Shown: positions 24,808 through 33,841 of the stretch, piece by piece | Layout: every line of letters starts with the position of its first letter | How positions within the stretch are numbered: the first letter of the stretch is position 1 | Origin: Lachnospiraceae bacterium | GTDB lineage: Bacteria > Bacillota > Clostridia > Lachnospirales > Lachnospiraceae | DNA: 38,034 nt | Assembly (NCBI GenBank): GCA_017444015.1 | Contig: JAFSXN010000103.1 | Coordinates: forward strand, 1-38,034 | Direction of reading: 5' to 3' | The notes under the pieces: model-generated | Told to the model about the DNA's origin: nothing | The model's database searches: none | Seen by the model: only the letters and a program-made list of their open reading frames with translations | Position numbers and translations under genes: made by a program

Positions 24808-24822
24808 TCACAGCACGACGCG

Positions 24823-26094
24823 TCATTCCGCCTTTTTCAGATCATTGACTCTGCTGATCAACGGAGAAGAGGTTCCATCTACCGCCGCCTTTGTAATAAC
24901 GACCGAGGAAATGGATTCATCCGACGGGATCTCAAACATCACATCCGTCATAATTCCCTCTAAGATCGATCTGAGGCCTCTGGCACCTGTCTTCCTCTTA
25001 TAAGCCAGAGCGGCGACCTCCCGGATAGCGTCCTCCTCAAAGGAAAGTCTCACACCGTCCATTTCAAAGAGCAGCTTGTACTGCTTGATAATAGCGTTCT
25101 TCGGCTCGGTAAGGATCCGAACCAGAGCCTCCTCATCCAGACCCTCTAAGGATACACAGATCGGCACACGGCCGACGAATTCCGGGATCAGACCGAACTT
25201 TATCAGATCCTCCGGCTGTACCTTGGAAAGCAGCTCACTGATATCCTGCTCTCTCTTGACCTTGATCTCGGCGTTAAAGCCGATGGACTTCCGATCCAGC
25301 CGGTTCTCCACGATCTTCTCAAGTCCGTCAAAGGCGCCGCCGCAGATAAACAGGATATTTGTCGTGTCGATCTGCAAAAGCTGCTGATGGGGGTGCTTTC
25401 GTCCTCCCTGGGGAGGGACCGAAGCCAGAGTACCCTCTATGATCTTTAAAAGAGCCTGCTGAACTCCCTCTCCCGAAACATCTCTGGTAAACGAGACATT
25501 TTCGGACTTCTTCGTAATTTTGTCGATTTCATCGATATAGATGATTCCTAACTGCGCCCGGTCGATATTGTACTCCGCCGCCTGGATCAGCTTTAACAGG
25601 ATATTCTCTACGTCCTCGCCGACATAGCCCGCCTCGGTCAACGTCGTAGCGTCAGCGATCGCAAACGGAACGTTGATAATCTTCGCCAGCGTCTGCGCCA
25701 ACAGAGTCTTTCCGGAGCCCGTCGGTCCCAGCATGATGATATTGCTCTTCTGAAGCTCCACATCATGAATATTCCGGATCGTCGAGGTCACCCGCTTGTA
25801 GTGATTATATACTGCAACAGAAAGGACTTTTTTCGCGTCCTCCTGCCCGATCACGTTCTCATCCAGAAATGCCTTGATATCCGCAGGCTTCAGAAGATTG
25901 ATCTCAAACTCATTATCCGGCTTCTCGTCCTCCTCCTCGTCGTACATCTCGTCTTCCAGGATATCCGAGCAGATCCCGATGCACTCGTCGCAGATATAAA
26001 CCCCGTTAGGCCCGGAAATCAGCTTTCTCGCATACTCCTGCGATTTTCCGCAGAACGAGCAGCATATCTCCTCCGGATCTTCTTTTTTTGCCAT
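24823..26094 (-). CDS. clpX: ATP-dependent Clp protease ATP-binding subunit ClpX
   Basis: 423 residues. The N-terminal zinc-binding domain has CCSFCGKS and CDECIGIC (about residues 11-42). The AAA+ core has Walker A GPTGSGKT, Walker [11 protein letters not shown], and the substrate-pore loop in [10 protein letters not shown]. ClpP-docking IGF-type loop residues are in the SIGFNAE segment. It unfolds substrates and feeds them to ClpP. AAGGGG lies about 13 nt upstream of the ATG. It is 68 bp downstream of clpP. Confidence 0.97.
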   Translation of the reverse strand: MAKKEDPEEICCSFCGKSQEYARKLISGPNGVYICDECIGICSDILEDEMYDEEEDEKPDNEFEINLLKPADIKAFLDENVIGQEDAKKVLSVAVYNHYKRVTSTIRNIHDVELQKSNIIMLGPTGSGKTLLAQTLAKIINVPFAIADATTLTEAGYVGEDVENILLKLIQAAEYNIDRAQLGIIYIDEIDKITKKSENVSFTRDVSGEGVQQALLKIIEGTLASVPPQGGRKHPHQQLLQIDTTNILFICGGAFDGLEKIVENRLDRKSIGFNAEIKVKREQDISELLSKVQPEDLIKFGLIPEFVGRVPICVSLEGLDEEALVRILTEPKNAIIKQYKLLFEMDGVRLSFEEDAIREVAALAYKRKTGARGLRSILEGIMTDVMFEIPSDESISSVVITKAAVDGTSSPLISRVNDLKKAE

Positions 26095-26162
26095 TGTTTC
26101 ATTTATCCCCTTGATATTGTTGTCATAACTGCCCGGTCCCCCGGACAGCCGCGGTTTTTCTC

Positions 26163-26765
26163 TTATTTGTCTGAAGAATTCTGCATACGATTCTCAATGA
26201 TCTTATCGATCAGACCGTACTCCAGAGCTTCCTCCGCCGTCATCCAGTTATCCCGTTCGGTATCTCTTGCGATCTCCTCAATGGGGCGACCCGTATTCTC
26301 CGCAAGGATCCGATTCAGGTTCTGCTTGGTCCGAAGGATCTGCTTTGCGGCAATCTCGATCTCCGTCGCCTGACCCTTGGCTCCGCCCAAAGGCTGGTGG
26401 ATCATAACCTCGGCATTCGGAAGCGCGAACCGCTTTCCCTTTGCTCCGCCGGCAAGCAGAAAAGCGCCCATGCTTGCCGCCATCCCCATACAATAGGTAG
26501 CAACATCGCATTTCACATAGTGCATCGTATCATAGATCGCGTATCCGTCCGTCACCGAACCCCCCGGAGAATTGATATAGAAATGGATATCCTTTTCCGG
26601 GTCCTCCGCCTCCAGAAACATCATCTGCGCGACGACAAGGCTTGCCGTTACGGAATTGACCTCTTCGCTCAAAAAAACGATCCGTTCCTTTAAAAGCCTT
26701 GAATATATATCATAGGACCGCTCGCCGCGGCTTGTCTGTTCTACAACAACAGGTACTAAGCTCAT
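26163..26765 (-). CDS. clpP: ATP-dependent Clp protease proteolytic subunit ClpP
   Basis: 200 residues, close to the family's usual length. The catalytic Ser is in [10 protein letters not shown] (about 98), the His in MIHQPLGGA (about 123) and the Asp in RDTERDNWM (about 172). A strong AGGAGG precedes the ATG. It starts 8 bp downstream of the trigger factor gene in the usual tig-clpP-clpX order. Confidence 0.97.
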   Translation of the reverse strand: MSLVPVVVEQTSRGERSYDIYSRLLKERIVFLSEEVNSVTASLVVAQMMFLEAEDPEKDIHFYINSPGGSVTDGYAIYDTMHYVKCDVATYCMGMAASMGAFLLAGGAKGKRFALPNAEVMIHQPLGGAKGQATEIEIAAKQILRTKQNLNRILAENTGRPIEEIARDTERDNWMTAEEALEYGLIDKIIENRMQNSSDK

Positions 26766-26773
26766 ATTCCCTC

Positions 26774-28063
26774 CTATTTTTCAACAGCGGAATCGATGAT
26801 CAGATTGATCGCCTTCTCCAGCTTGATATCCTCCTCGATCGGAGCTCTGCTGTTCTCGTCTAACATCTCCTTAAAGCGGTCAAGCTCCATATCATATTCC
26901 TTAGCCATCCGCTCCAGCTCCTTTTCGTAATCCTCGTCGCTGACGGAGAAAGCTTCCTTTTCAATGATCTTTTCAAGAACCAGTGAGGTCTGGATCCGCT
27001 TTAAGGCGTCCGGCTTCATCTGTTCCATCATCTTTTCGTGATTCAGGCCGGTAAACATATAGTACTGATCTATGGTCAGACCCTGCTGGCCAAGCCTTTG
27101 CGCGTAATCATCAATCATCCGCCTCGTCTGTTCCTCGACCATAGCATCCGGAATATCCATCCGGGAATCGTTTACGATCGCCTCTAACAGCTTGTTCTCC
27201 TTAATGGATCTGGCTTCCTTTGCCTTCTTATCCGCTAAAGTTTCGCGAAGCGACTCTCTGTACTCGGCAACGGTTTCAAATTCCGAAACCTCGCTGGCAA
27301 ACTCATCATCCAACTCCGGAATTTCCTTTTCCTTGATCTCGCGGATCACAACCTTAAAGACGGCAGGCTTTCCGGCAAGCTGTTCCGCGTGATAGTCCTC
27401 CGGGAAGGTCACATTGATCTCTTTTTCCTCATCGACATTCGCCCCGATCAGCTGATCCTCGAAGCCCGGAATAAAGGAACCCGATCCGATTGTCAGAGAA
27501 TAGTTCTCACCCTTTCCTCCTTCAAACGGCTCATCATCCACAAAGCCCTCGAAATCGATCACGGTGATATCTCCGTCCTTGACCGGCCGGTCATTTACCG
27601 AAACGGTCCTCGCGTTTCTCTCCCGTTCCTCCTCGATCTCCTTGTCGATATCCTCGTCCGTTACTTCGCTCTCCACCTTGTCGATCTTCACGCCCTTATA
27701 TTTTCCTAACTCGATCTCAGGCTTCAGCGCGACGACTGCTGTAAAGATAAAAGGCTGTCCCTTTTCGAGCTGCGTTACGTCTACCTCCGGTCTCGATACG
27801 ACTTTAAGCTCCTCGTTCCCGTACATCTCCGTCATCAGGCCATTGTTGATCAGCTCATCCGCCGCGTCATTGTAAAAGATCTCGGGGCCGTACATCTTCT
27901 CTATCATAAATCGCGGGGCCTTGCCTTTACGGAAACCCGGTACATTGATCCTCTTCTTATTTTTATGATAAGCGTTCTCCAACGCCTTTTCGAGCTCCTC
28001 CGCCGGCATCTCAATCGTGAGCTTTGCCATGTTATGCTCCAGTTTTTCTACCTGCAAACTCAT
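26774..28063 (-). CDS. tig: Trigger factor
   Basis: 429 residues from the ATG beginning [20 protein letters not shown], which has GGAGG upstream; an in-frame extension to 28171 has no comparable site. The ribosome-binding signature is present as [21 protein letters not shown] PPIase domain (about 150-245, with [16 protein letters not shown]) and the helical C-terminal chaperone domain follow. It assists folding of nascent chains at the ribosome exit and heads the clp operon. Confidence 0.96.
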   Translation of the reverse strand: MSLQVEKLEHNMAKLTIEMPAEELEKALENAYHKNKKRINVPGFRKGKAPRFMIEKMYGPEIFYNDAADELINNGLMTEMYGNEELKVVSRPEVDVTQLEKGQPFIFTAVVALKPEIELGKYKGVKIDKVESEVTDEDIDKEIEEERERNARTVSVNDRPVKDGDITVIDFEGFVDDEPFEGGKGENYSLTIGSGSFIPGFEDQLIGANVDEEKEINVTFPEDYHAEQLAGKPAVFKVVIREIKEKEIPELDDEFASEVSEFETVAEYRESLRETLADKKAKEARSIKENKLLEAIVNDSRMDIPDAMVEEQTRRMIDDYAQRLGQQGLTIDQYYMFTGLNHEKMMEQMKPDALKRIQTSLVLEKIIEKEAFSVSDEDYEKELERMAKEYDMELDRFKEMLDENSRAPIEEDIKLEKAINLIIDSAVEK

Positions 28064-28271
28064 AATATGTGTTTCCTCCATATAAAATCTTACGGTTTCA
28101 CTGCTGTTCGGAAATCGGGAATCTGCCCGGTTAAGAAACCATACTGATTGATTGTAGCACAGCAGAGGCAAAAAAGCTAGGAGTTTTATGAAGCGCAGGG
28201 TGTAATTATAATATAGTCATACTTTACTGTTTGTTTCTGCCAGGCGGACGCTTCCGCATCCACCGAAGACA

Positions 28272-28371
28272 TTATAGTGGAATGCATTATGATAGTGCGT
28301 ACATAATAAATGCATTTACTATAAGCCTATACCGTTTGTCCTTCACTAAATATGTGGATGACAAATGGTCA
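28272..28371. promoter_or_regulatory. Two inverted repeats upstream of the DJ-1 gene
   Basis: TTATAGT plus AATGCATT (28272-28289) is mirrored by AATGCATT plus ACTATAA (28308-28324). A second pair, ACCGTTTGTC and GACAAATGGT, lies at about 28329-28371. They sit between the divergent tig and DJ-1 genes. They could be operators or a structured leader; no riboswitch class was recognised. Confidence 0.45.
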
Positions 28372-28437
28372 AGGTCCGTTTCAGGATAGGGAAACATTAC
28401 GCTCTGGCAGGCGATTCATTTTTATAAGGAGAGGAAT

Positions 28438-29019
28438 ATGAACACACAATCTGAAGTGAAACAAAACTATGTTTTTTTAGCCGATGGATTTGAGGAAATC
28501 GAGGCATTGACCGTAGTGGACATTCTTCGCAGAGCTGATTTAAATTGCACGACGGTTTCCGTAAATCCGGATGGTAAAACTATCGTAAACGGGTCACATA
28601 ACATCCCGGTAACAGCCGATACAACCATCGATAAAATAACACTTGATACCGTTGAGTCACTAATCCTTCCGGGGGGTATGCCGGGCACTTCAAACCTCAA
28701 GGCCAGCGAACCCCTGAAAGCCCTGATTATAGAGGCTTACGAAAAAAAATATCACCTGGCAGCGATTTGTGCCGGTCCGACTGTCCTTGCGGAGCTCGGA
28801 TTGCTGAAAAATGTCAATGCTGTCTGCTACCCCTCGTCCGAGGAAATTTTGTCAAAATCAGGCGCTATCGTACATGGGGAGGAAGTGATAACAGACGGTA
28901 ACATAACTACCTCTCGGGGGATGGGAACGGCCATCGCTTTCGGTCTGGAACTCGTCCGGATTCTTAAGAATGAGGAAGCAGCGAAGGAGCTTCAGTCAAA
29001 AATCGTCTATCGGAGTTGA
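28438..29019 (+). CDS. DJ-1/PfpI family protein (YajL/ThiJ-like)
   Basis: 193 residues. The active-site Cys is C111 in the nucleophile elbow AAICAGPTVL, and the partner Glu is in DGFEEIEAL (E22 by analogy with human DJ-1 E18). The length fits the DJ-1/YajL branch. Members are linked to oxidative or carbonyl stress protection; the specific activity is uncertain. AAGGAGAGG lies just before the ATG. It is a single gene flanked by non-coding DNA, and codon use is slightly more AT-rich than in the clp genes. Confidence 0.85.
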   Translation: MNTQSEVKQNYVFLADGFEEIEALTVVDILRRADLNCTTVSVNPDGKTIVNGSHNIPVTADTTIDKITLDTVESLILPGGMPGTSNLKASEPLKALIIEAYEKKYHLAAICAGPTVLAELGLLKNVNAVCYPSSEEILSKSGAIVHGEEVITDGNITTSRGMGTAIAFGLELVRILKNEEAAKELQSKIVYRS

Positions 29020-29038
29020 TTTCGACTTTATGTCGTCT

Positions 29039-29093
29039 GACTCAAGGGGTCAAAATCTGTATTTTTCTGAAATCGATTTTGACTCCCTGGGTC
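29039..29093 (+). terminator. Possible terminator after the DJ-1 gene
   Basis: An imperfect 19-bp inverted repeat (29039-29057 and 29075-29093, about 16 pairs, including GTCAAAATC/GATTTTGAC) begins 20 bp after the stop. There is no T-run, so it may instead stabilise the 3' end. Confidence 0.45.
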
Positions 29094-29139
29094 GAAATAT
29101 GGGAGATTTCTAGTATTGATGCGGGTTTCAAGGCTATCT

Positions 29140-29720
29140 GTTTATGAGTGATTATGTATATCTTTGTTATGCGTCATTGATATGTGACAATGTTTTGGAA
29201 CGATGTTGCGTTACTTTGATATATAACATTGATGTGTAATGATGATACATATCGGCGATATTTATGGTTATGAGATATCAGCGTTGTGTTACGCCGTTAC
29301 ATAACTATGTTGTATTACATTGTTATTAAATATTTTTTAGCATATCAATGTTATATACCATTGATACATTTCAATGTTATTTATTGGTGGCATGCTTCAT
29401 TATTATATATCATTGATATGTAGTACTGTTATACTCGCGAACGCAATTAATTGCCGTTTTTGATAAAGCAAACGTACTAGAATTGCGTTTGCGAGTCCGG
29501 TTGATCGGCAACGAAAATCGTTAATCAGTATATATTACTTTGATCCGTATCATCGTTATATATCATTATAATACATTGTTGTTATGTTTTATTGTTACAT
29601 ATTATTGTTATATAAAAACGTTACATTACAATGTAATTTATTCTCATTGCATAACACTGTTACTCTATATTTTTTGCTACCATAGGATCAATGGTCTATA
29701 TACTAGATATTGTAGGTATT
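29140..29720. repeat. AT-rich degenerate short-motif repeat tract
   Basis: Variants of CATTGATATGT, CAATGTTATATA and TATATATCATT recur irregularly (near 29187, 29229, 29342, 29355, 29407 and 29545-29640). A family A element interrupts the tract at 29430-29532. The GC content is far lower than in neighbouring genes. No credible protein is encoded; a 61-residue Tyr/Ile-rich frame at 29540-29725 is just the repeat translated. Confidence 0.55.
29430..29532 (-). repeat. Family A element, copy A3
   Basis: Exactly 103 bp, starting TATACTCGCGAACGC and ending TTAATCAGTATA. It is the reverse complement of copy A1 apart from about 3 substitutions. It sits within the AT-rich repeat tract, where its higher GC content and sharp ends make it look inserted. 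Confidence 0.8.
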
Positions 29721-29755
29721 CTTAAATAGAACCATATATTTTGTGAATTTATATT

Positions 29756-30068
29756 TATATCGGTTAACGCTTTTCATAACCGATCAGTCGTTTTCCGGGC
29801 ACGCAAACGCAATTCCAGTACGTTTGCTTTATCGAAAACGGCAATTATCGTAAACAAATTTATACCGGTTAACGCTTTGCATCACCGATCAATCGTTTTC
29901 CGAGCTCGCAAACGCAATTCCAGTACGTTTGCTTTATCGAAAACGACAATTATCGTAAACAAATTCATACTGGGTAGCGCTTTGCATCACCGATCAGTTG
30001 GACTCACAAACGCAATTTCAGTACATTTACGTTATCAAAAACGGTAATTAATTACGTTCGCAAGTATA
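29756..30068 (+). repeat. Tandem array of three family A copies, 105-bp period
   Basis: Units start at 29756, 29861 and 29966. Units 1 and 2 are 105 bp and about 91% alike by eye; both end in ATTATCGTAAACAAATT instead of the usual GCGAGTATA. Unit 3 is 103 bp with the standard end. All three keep CGCAAACGCAATT, or CACAAACGCAATT in unit 3, and the CAGTAC block. The array ends 82 bp before the CYTH gene. Confidence 0.8.
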
Positions 30069-30070
30069 TT

Positions 30071-30111
30071 TAATTCGATTCGTTTACGATAATTGCGTTT
30101 GCGAGTATACT
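30071..30111 (+). repeat. Partial family A unit carrying a candidate promoter
   Basis: GTTTACGATAATTGCG (30082-30097) is the inverse of the ends of array units 1 and 2, and GCGTTTGCGAGTATA matches the element end. TTTACG (30083-30088) and TATACT (30106-30111) with a 17-nt spacer form a plausible promoter 40 nt before the CYTH start. Confidence 0.5.
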
Positions 30112-30150
30112 AACTGCCAGACACGTAAAAATGAAGAAAGGAAAAGAATA

Positions 30151-30615
30151 ATGGAACACAGAGAAATCGAACGGAAGTATCTGATCAAAGAGCTTCCGGA
30201 GAACCTTGACAGTTATCCATTCCAACGGATCGAACAGGCCTATCTGACCGTAGATCCTGTTATACGGGTCCGAAAAGAGGGCGAAAGCTACTATATAACC
30301 TATAAGGGAAGCGGTCTTCTCTCACGGGAGGAGTATAATCTTCCGCTCACCGAAAGCGCTTACGAAACGCTTTCCAAAAAGGCGGACGGAAACGTTATAG
30401 CGAAAAAAAGAGTCCTGATCCCCTATGATCGTTATACGATCGAGCTGGATATTTTTGATCCTCCCTTTGCGCCTCTGATCTTAGCGGAAGTTGAATTCGA
30501 ATCAGAAGAGGAAGCAAACAGCTTTGCCCCGCCGGATTGGTTTGCCGAGGATGTTACTCGTGATACGAATTACCACAATTCTACGATGAGTCGGAAAACA
30601 TTTTATACTCGCTAA
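30151..30615 (+). CDS. CYTH domain (triphosphate tunnel) protein
   Basis: 154 residues. The signature ExExK is seen as EIERK at residues 5-9, and paired acidic and basic strands follow (IRVRKEGESYYITYKG, ELDIFDPPFAPLILAEVEFE). Bacterial members hydrolyse triphosphates such as tripolyphosphate or bind nucleotide triphosphates; the substrate here is unknown. AAAGGAAAA precedes the ATG. The last three codons (Tyr-Thr-Arg) and the TAA lie inside a family A element starting at 30604, so the native C-terminus may have been replaced. The gene sits between oppositely oriented family A copies. Confidence 0.85.
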   Translation: MEHREIERKYLIKELPENLDSYPFQRIEQAYLTVDPVIRVRKEGESYYITYKGSGLLSREEYNLPLTESAYETLSKKADGNVIAKKRVLIPYDRYTIELDIFDPPFAPLILAEVEFESEEEANSFAPPDWFAEDVTRDTNYHNSTMSRKTFYTR

Positions 30616-30706
30616 CGCAATTAATTGCCGTTTTTGATAAAGCAAACGTATTGGAATTGCGTTTGCGAGTCCGGTTGATCGGCAACGAAAATCGTTAATC
30701 AGTATA
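30604..30706 (-). repeat. Family A element, copy A4, overlapping the CYTH stop
   Basis: 103 bp from TATACTCGCTAACGC to TTAATCAGTATA. It differs from A1 at about 4 positions. One difference, CGCTAA in place of CGCGAA, creates the TAA that ends the CYTH reading frame. Confidence 0.8.
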
Positions 30707-30990
30707 AGTAATTCATTTCCTGAATTTTAGTTTTCAGACAGGTTTTATATATCGTATGTTATCTAATTCGTTATTGTTAGAAACTATATGTTATATATTA
30801 TTTTGCGATGTTAATTTTCAGAAGTGATGTTCTCAAACAACCCTCTATTTATAAGTGCTTCAAAATGTTACATATGTTATTTACATCAAATCTCGCTCAA
30901 TAATAGCTCAACGCTGAACACTGCCCCGGACCCGGAAGCGTTCACACGGATCCCTTGAGCTGCCGTCTCTCCGAAAACGTCGTTGAAACG
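30707..30990. other. AT-rich intergenic DNA, nothing recognised
   Basis: Irregular ATGTTAT and TTATATAT motifs like those at 29140-29720 continue here. No gene, RNA or clear promoter was recognised. Confidence 0.4.
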
Positions 30991-30991
30991 C

Positions 30992-31066
30992 AAAAAAAGA
31001 CCTCCCTGGAGAGATCATTTTCCTCGTACACGCGGTATACCGGAAAAGGATCCTTCTCGGGAGGTC
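30992..31066 (-). terminator. Terminator of the phosphofructokinase gene
   Basis: On the minus strand GACCTCCC (31066-31059) pairs with GGGAGGTC (31006-30999), followed by seven T residues. The long interior holds further pairing, including GGTATACC. Confidence 0.7.
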
Positions 31067-31106
31067 GATCTGGTCGATCTGTTGTTGATCTGTTGACCTT
31101 TTTTAT

Positions 31107-32336
31107 TTATTTTCTTACCAGATGTCTCGGCAGGCCGTTGACGAATAACGGTGTCAGTTCGCCCATGATCAAAGGTCTGGCATATTTCTCGTAGCCCTCG
31201 TTCAGATTGCAGCCGTCCTCCGTGATCCACTCATCAGGAACCGGTCTCTCAACATTCGCGATCGCGTGGATATCATAAGCCGAGGTACCGCACTGATAAG
31301 GATCATCTCCGTTACGATCCAGAGTGATCATCATTCCGGTCTTCCCTTCTTCCGCAGCCTTAACAGCGTCCACGCCAACCTGGAAGGCCTCATTGATATC
31401 CGTTAAGGATGCCAGATGCGTAGCAGCTCTCTGCAAGGTGGAAAGTTCAACCGCTCTCGTCTTTAAGCCGTATTCCGCAGCAACCTTATTCGCAAGGAAG
31501 GCTGCAGTTCCGGACATCTGCTTATGTCCGAACGCGTCTACCATAACGTTTTCGTTGGCCAGCTCGCATACATACCGTCCGTCAGCAATCTTAACACCCT
31601 CAGATACAGCAATAACGACCGATGACTTTGTCTCGGAAAGCTCCTTGACCTTCTTCATAAAGTCGTCCATATCAAAGGTTCTCTCCGGCAGATAGATCGC
31701 GTTTGCGCCGGTACAGTCATCGCCCTTTGCCAGTGCCGCAGCAGCGGTCAGCCAGCCGGCGTTTCTTCCCATGATCTCTACGATCAGGATCGTCGGCTTC
31801 TTAACGCCAAAGGATTCGTTATCCCGGATGATCTCCTTTAAGCTCGTCGCGATATACTTGGCCGCGGAGCCATATCCCGGACAGTGATCCGTTACCGGCA
31901 GATCGTTGTCGATCGTCTTCGGGACTCCCATAAATCTCTGCTTCTTCCCGTGCTCAGCCGCATAGTCCGAAAGCATTTTCACGGTATCCATCGAATCATT
32001 GCCGCCGCAGTAGAACAGACACTCAATATCATGCTTCTCCATGATCTCAAAGATCTTCTCATAAACATCCTCGTGGCCCTCGATCTTCGGCATCTTATAC
32101 CGGCAGGATCCGAGAAACGCTGAAGGGGTACGCTTCAAAAGCTCAATATCCTCCGCCTGGCTCAGATAATCGTCCAGATCACAGATCTGATCCTCGAGAA
32201 AGCCCTCAATTCCATGAACCATTCCGTATACCTTTTTTACGCCCAGCTTCTTCGCAGCAGCGTAAACACCCGCTACGGAAGAATTGATAACGGCAGTAGG
32301 CCCGCCCGACTGCCCGACTACAATATTACCTGTCAT
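31107..32336 (-). CDS. 6-phosphofructokinase, probably pyrophosphate-dependent
   Basis: 409 residues from the ATG beginning MTGNIVVGQSGGPTAVINSS, with AGGAGAAAGG upstream. It phosphorylates fructose 6-phosphate in glycolysis. The phosphoryl-donor site reads GGNDSMD; Asp in place of the Gly of ATP-type GGDGS is the usual mark of PPi use. The active-site PKTIDNDLPVTDH and the sugar-phosphate loop IMGRNAGWL are intact. A reversible PPi enzyme suits an energy-limited anaerobe. The donor is inferred from the motif. Confidence 0.88.
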   Translation of the reverse strand: MTGNIVVGQSGGPTAVINSSVAGVYAAAKKLGVKKVYGMVHGIEGFLEDQICDLDDYLSQAEDIELLKRTPSAFLGSCRYKMPKIEGHEDVYEKIFEIMEKHDIECLFYCGGNDSMDTVKMLSDYAAEHGKKQRFMGVPKTIDNDLPVTDHCPGYGSAAKYIATSLKEIIRDNESFGVKKPTILIVEIMGRNAGWLTAAAALAKGDDCTGANAIYLPERTFDMDDFMKKVKELSETKSSVVIAVSEGVKIADGRYVCELANENVMVDAFGHKQMSGTAAFLANKVAAEYGLKTRAVELSTLQRAATHLASLTDINEAFQVGVDAVKAAEEGKTGMMITLDRNGDDPYQCGTSAYDIHAIANVERPVPDEWITEDGCNLNEGYEKYARPLIMGELTPLFVNGLPRHLVRK

Positions 32337-32382
32337 ATCCTTTCTCCTTTTATAATAAGAAAATATGTTATTGATAGTCTGT

Positions 32383-32411
32383 ATTGTATCAAAAGCGCCC
32401 CTGCCTTGCAA
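32383..32411 (-). promoter_or_regulatory. Sigma-A-type promoter of the phosphofructokinase gene
   Basis: On the minus strand TTGCAA (32411-32406) and TACAAT (32388-32383) are separated by 17 nt, about 45 nt upstream of the start codon. Confidence 0.65.
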
Positions 32412-32476
32412 GCCTGAGGACAGGACTAATTTGATCCGTCGCTTTTATTCGCTCCTATTCTCCGGCCATATCTCTC

Positions 32477-33472
32477 CTATCCAACCAGCTGAAAAATCGA
32501 AAACCCCAGATAGATACACAAAAGAATGATTCCCTGAGATCTGGAAAGCCTCCCCCGGCCAAGCGCAGGGATCGTAAGGATCAGCATAACCGCAAACATA
32601 ACTGGAATATCCACCGCAAGTGAAGCAGGGACCGCTCTCCCGCCAAAAGAAATCGTTTTCCCCGCAGGTATCCGAAAAGGTCCCAATAAAATAGAAAGAC
32701 CCGAAACCAGAACCAGATTAAACAGATTTGCCCCGCAGATATTTCCCAGCGACAAAGCGCTATGCCCTTTAATTAAGGAAGTAATTGCTGTAACGAGCTC
32801 CGGCAGAGATGTACCAAGAGCTACGAAGGTCAGAGCAATCACCGATTCCGGGACACCGAAGCCCTCTGCGATCTTTGTGCCATTATCTACAAGCAGATCC
32901 GCGCCAACCGCAATCAGACCCGCTCCGGCAATAAGGGAGATGACCAGCCCGGTCATAGAACTTTCCTTTTCAGAAGCATCTAACGTCTGCCCATCAGAAA
33001 AAGCCGTATTCTGTTTCTGGTTTTCAATAACACCGCGTACCGTAATGATCATGTATACAATAAACATTACTAATAATATAGCTCCCGTTATTCTTGAAAA
33101 GAATCCCGTCATACAAGCAATTGTTGCATAAAAAGCAGCCGCTATAAAAAAGAATATGACCGGCGTTCTCAGATCACTTCTTTCTACCTTAGATGGTTTA
33201 ATAGCGACTGTTATTGCAGCAATCAGAGCTGTATTACAGATCACTGACCCGATCGCATTGCCATAGGCGATCTCTCCATGCCCGCTCAGCGCCGAATTCG
33301 CGGAAACCATAACTTCGGGAAGGGTAGTCCCGATCGACACAACCGTAGCTCCAATCAGAAGGTCAGGTACGTGAAAATGCTCCGCGATCCCGGCAGCTCC
33401 ATCAACAAACCAATCTCCTCCTTTGATCAAAAATATCAGTCCCAAAACAAACCATAGGATCGTAATGAACAT
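32477..33472 (-). CDS. Calcium/sodium antiporter, CaCA family (YrbG-like)
   Basis: 331 residues from the ATG beginning MFITILWFVLGLIFLIKGGD, which has AGGAGGA 9 nt upstream; an in-frame start at 33493 lies upstream of that site. It has about ten transmembrane helices in two inverted halves. The two alpha-repeat motifs are GATVVSIGTTLPEVMVS and ALTFVALGTSLPELVTA, each with the ion-coordinating Glu. The acidic loop (about residues 155-170) lies between the halves. It should exchange Na+ or H+ for Ca2+. Confidence 0.88.
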   Translation of the reverse strand: MFITILWFVLGLIFLIKGGDWFVDGAAGIAEHFHVPDLLIGATVVSIGTTLPEVMVSANSALSGHGEIAYGNAIGSVICNTALIAAITVAIKPSKVERSDLRTPVIFFFIAAAFYATIACMTGFFSRITGAILLVMFIVYMIITVRGVIENQKQNTAFSDGQTLDASEKESSMTGLVISLIAGAGLIAVGADLLVDNGTKIAEGFGVPESVIALTFVALGTSLPELVTAITSLIKGHSALSLGNICGANLFNLVLVSGLSILLGPFRIPAGKTISFGGRAVPASLAVDIPVMFAVMLILTIPALGRGRLSRSQGIILLCIYLGFSIFQLVG

Positions 33473-33745
33473 GATCAGTATCCTCCTGCACAATAAGTAT
33501 AATATTGAACTCTATTCAAAATTGATATTTATTATATTAAGCAATATTATAGCAGTTTAAAAATAGGAAAGAAAGATAAAAAAATACTGGAAAACCATTT
33601 TTTGACCCCGGTTTAACATTTGTGTACTTCGTATTATTAATCAAAAGGATATTTAAAGGGACAATTGCATAACGAAAATGGAACGAAATTTTGTTTGATT
33701 GATTGACTGCCCGCCCAACCTATTATAATATAGTAGTAAGGAGAT
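33473..33745. promoter_or_regulatory. Divergent promoter region upstream of sigI
   Basis: A sigma-A-like TTGACT (33703-33708) and TATAAT (33724-33729) are present, with a short 15-nt spacer. Further upstream ACCCCG (33605) and CGTA (33630) loosely recall SigI-type boxes (ACCCCC and CGAA), so autoregulation is possible. Both are tentative. Confidence 0.4.
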
Positions 33746-33841
33746 TTGTCGGTCTTTATCTGTATAGCGGATTTTAATCTGCTTTCCCAAATGGATATAC
33801 CGTCTCGAATCAATGGATATTATAAACAGGTCGCGCGATGA
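33746..33841 (+). CDS. Possible 31-residue leader ORF overlapping sigI
   Basis: AAGGAG (33738-33743) is placed for a TTG at 33746. The frame runs without a stop through the sigI ATG at 33813 and ends with TGA at 33839-33841. sigI itself has no visible ribosome binding site, so the leader could drive coupled initiation. The predicted product is hydrophobic at the start and resembles nothing known. It may be spurious. Confidence 0.3.
   Translation: MSVFICIADFNLLSQMDIPSRINGYYKQVAR

Noticed and set aside
29540..29725. A 61-residue Tyr/Ile-rich open frame
   Set aside because: It is a translation of the AT-rich repeat tract, with no ribosome binding site or recognisable domain.
29756..30068. Tandem 105-bp units as a CRISPR array
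   Set aside because: The whole unit repeats with no unique spacers, and no cas genes are present.
30151..30706. CYTH gene as cargo of a composite element between inverted family A copies
   Set aside because: The array and A4 do flank it in opposite orientation, but no transposase or target duplication is visible, so cargo status is unsupported.
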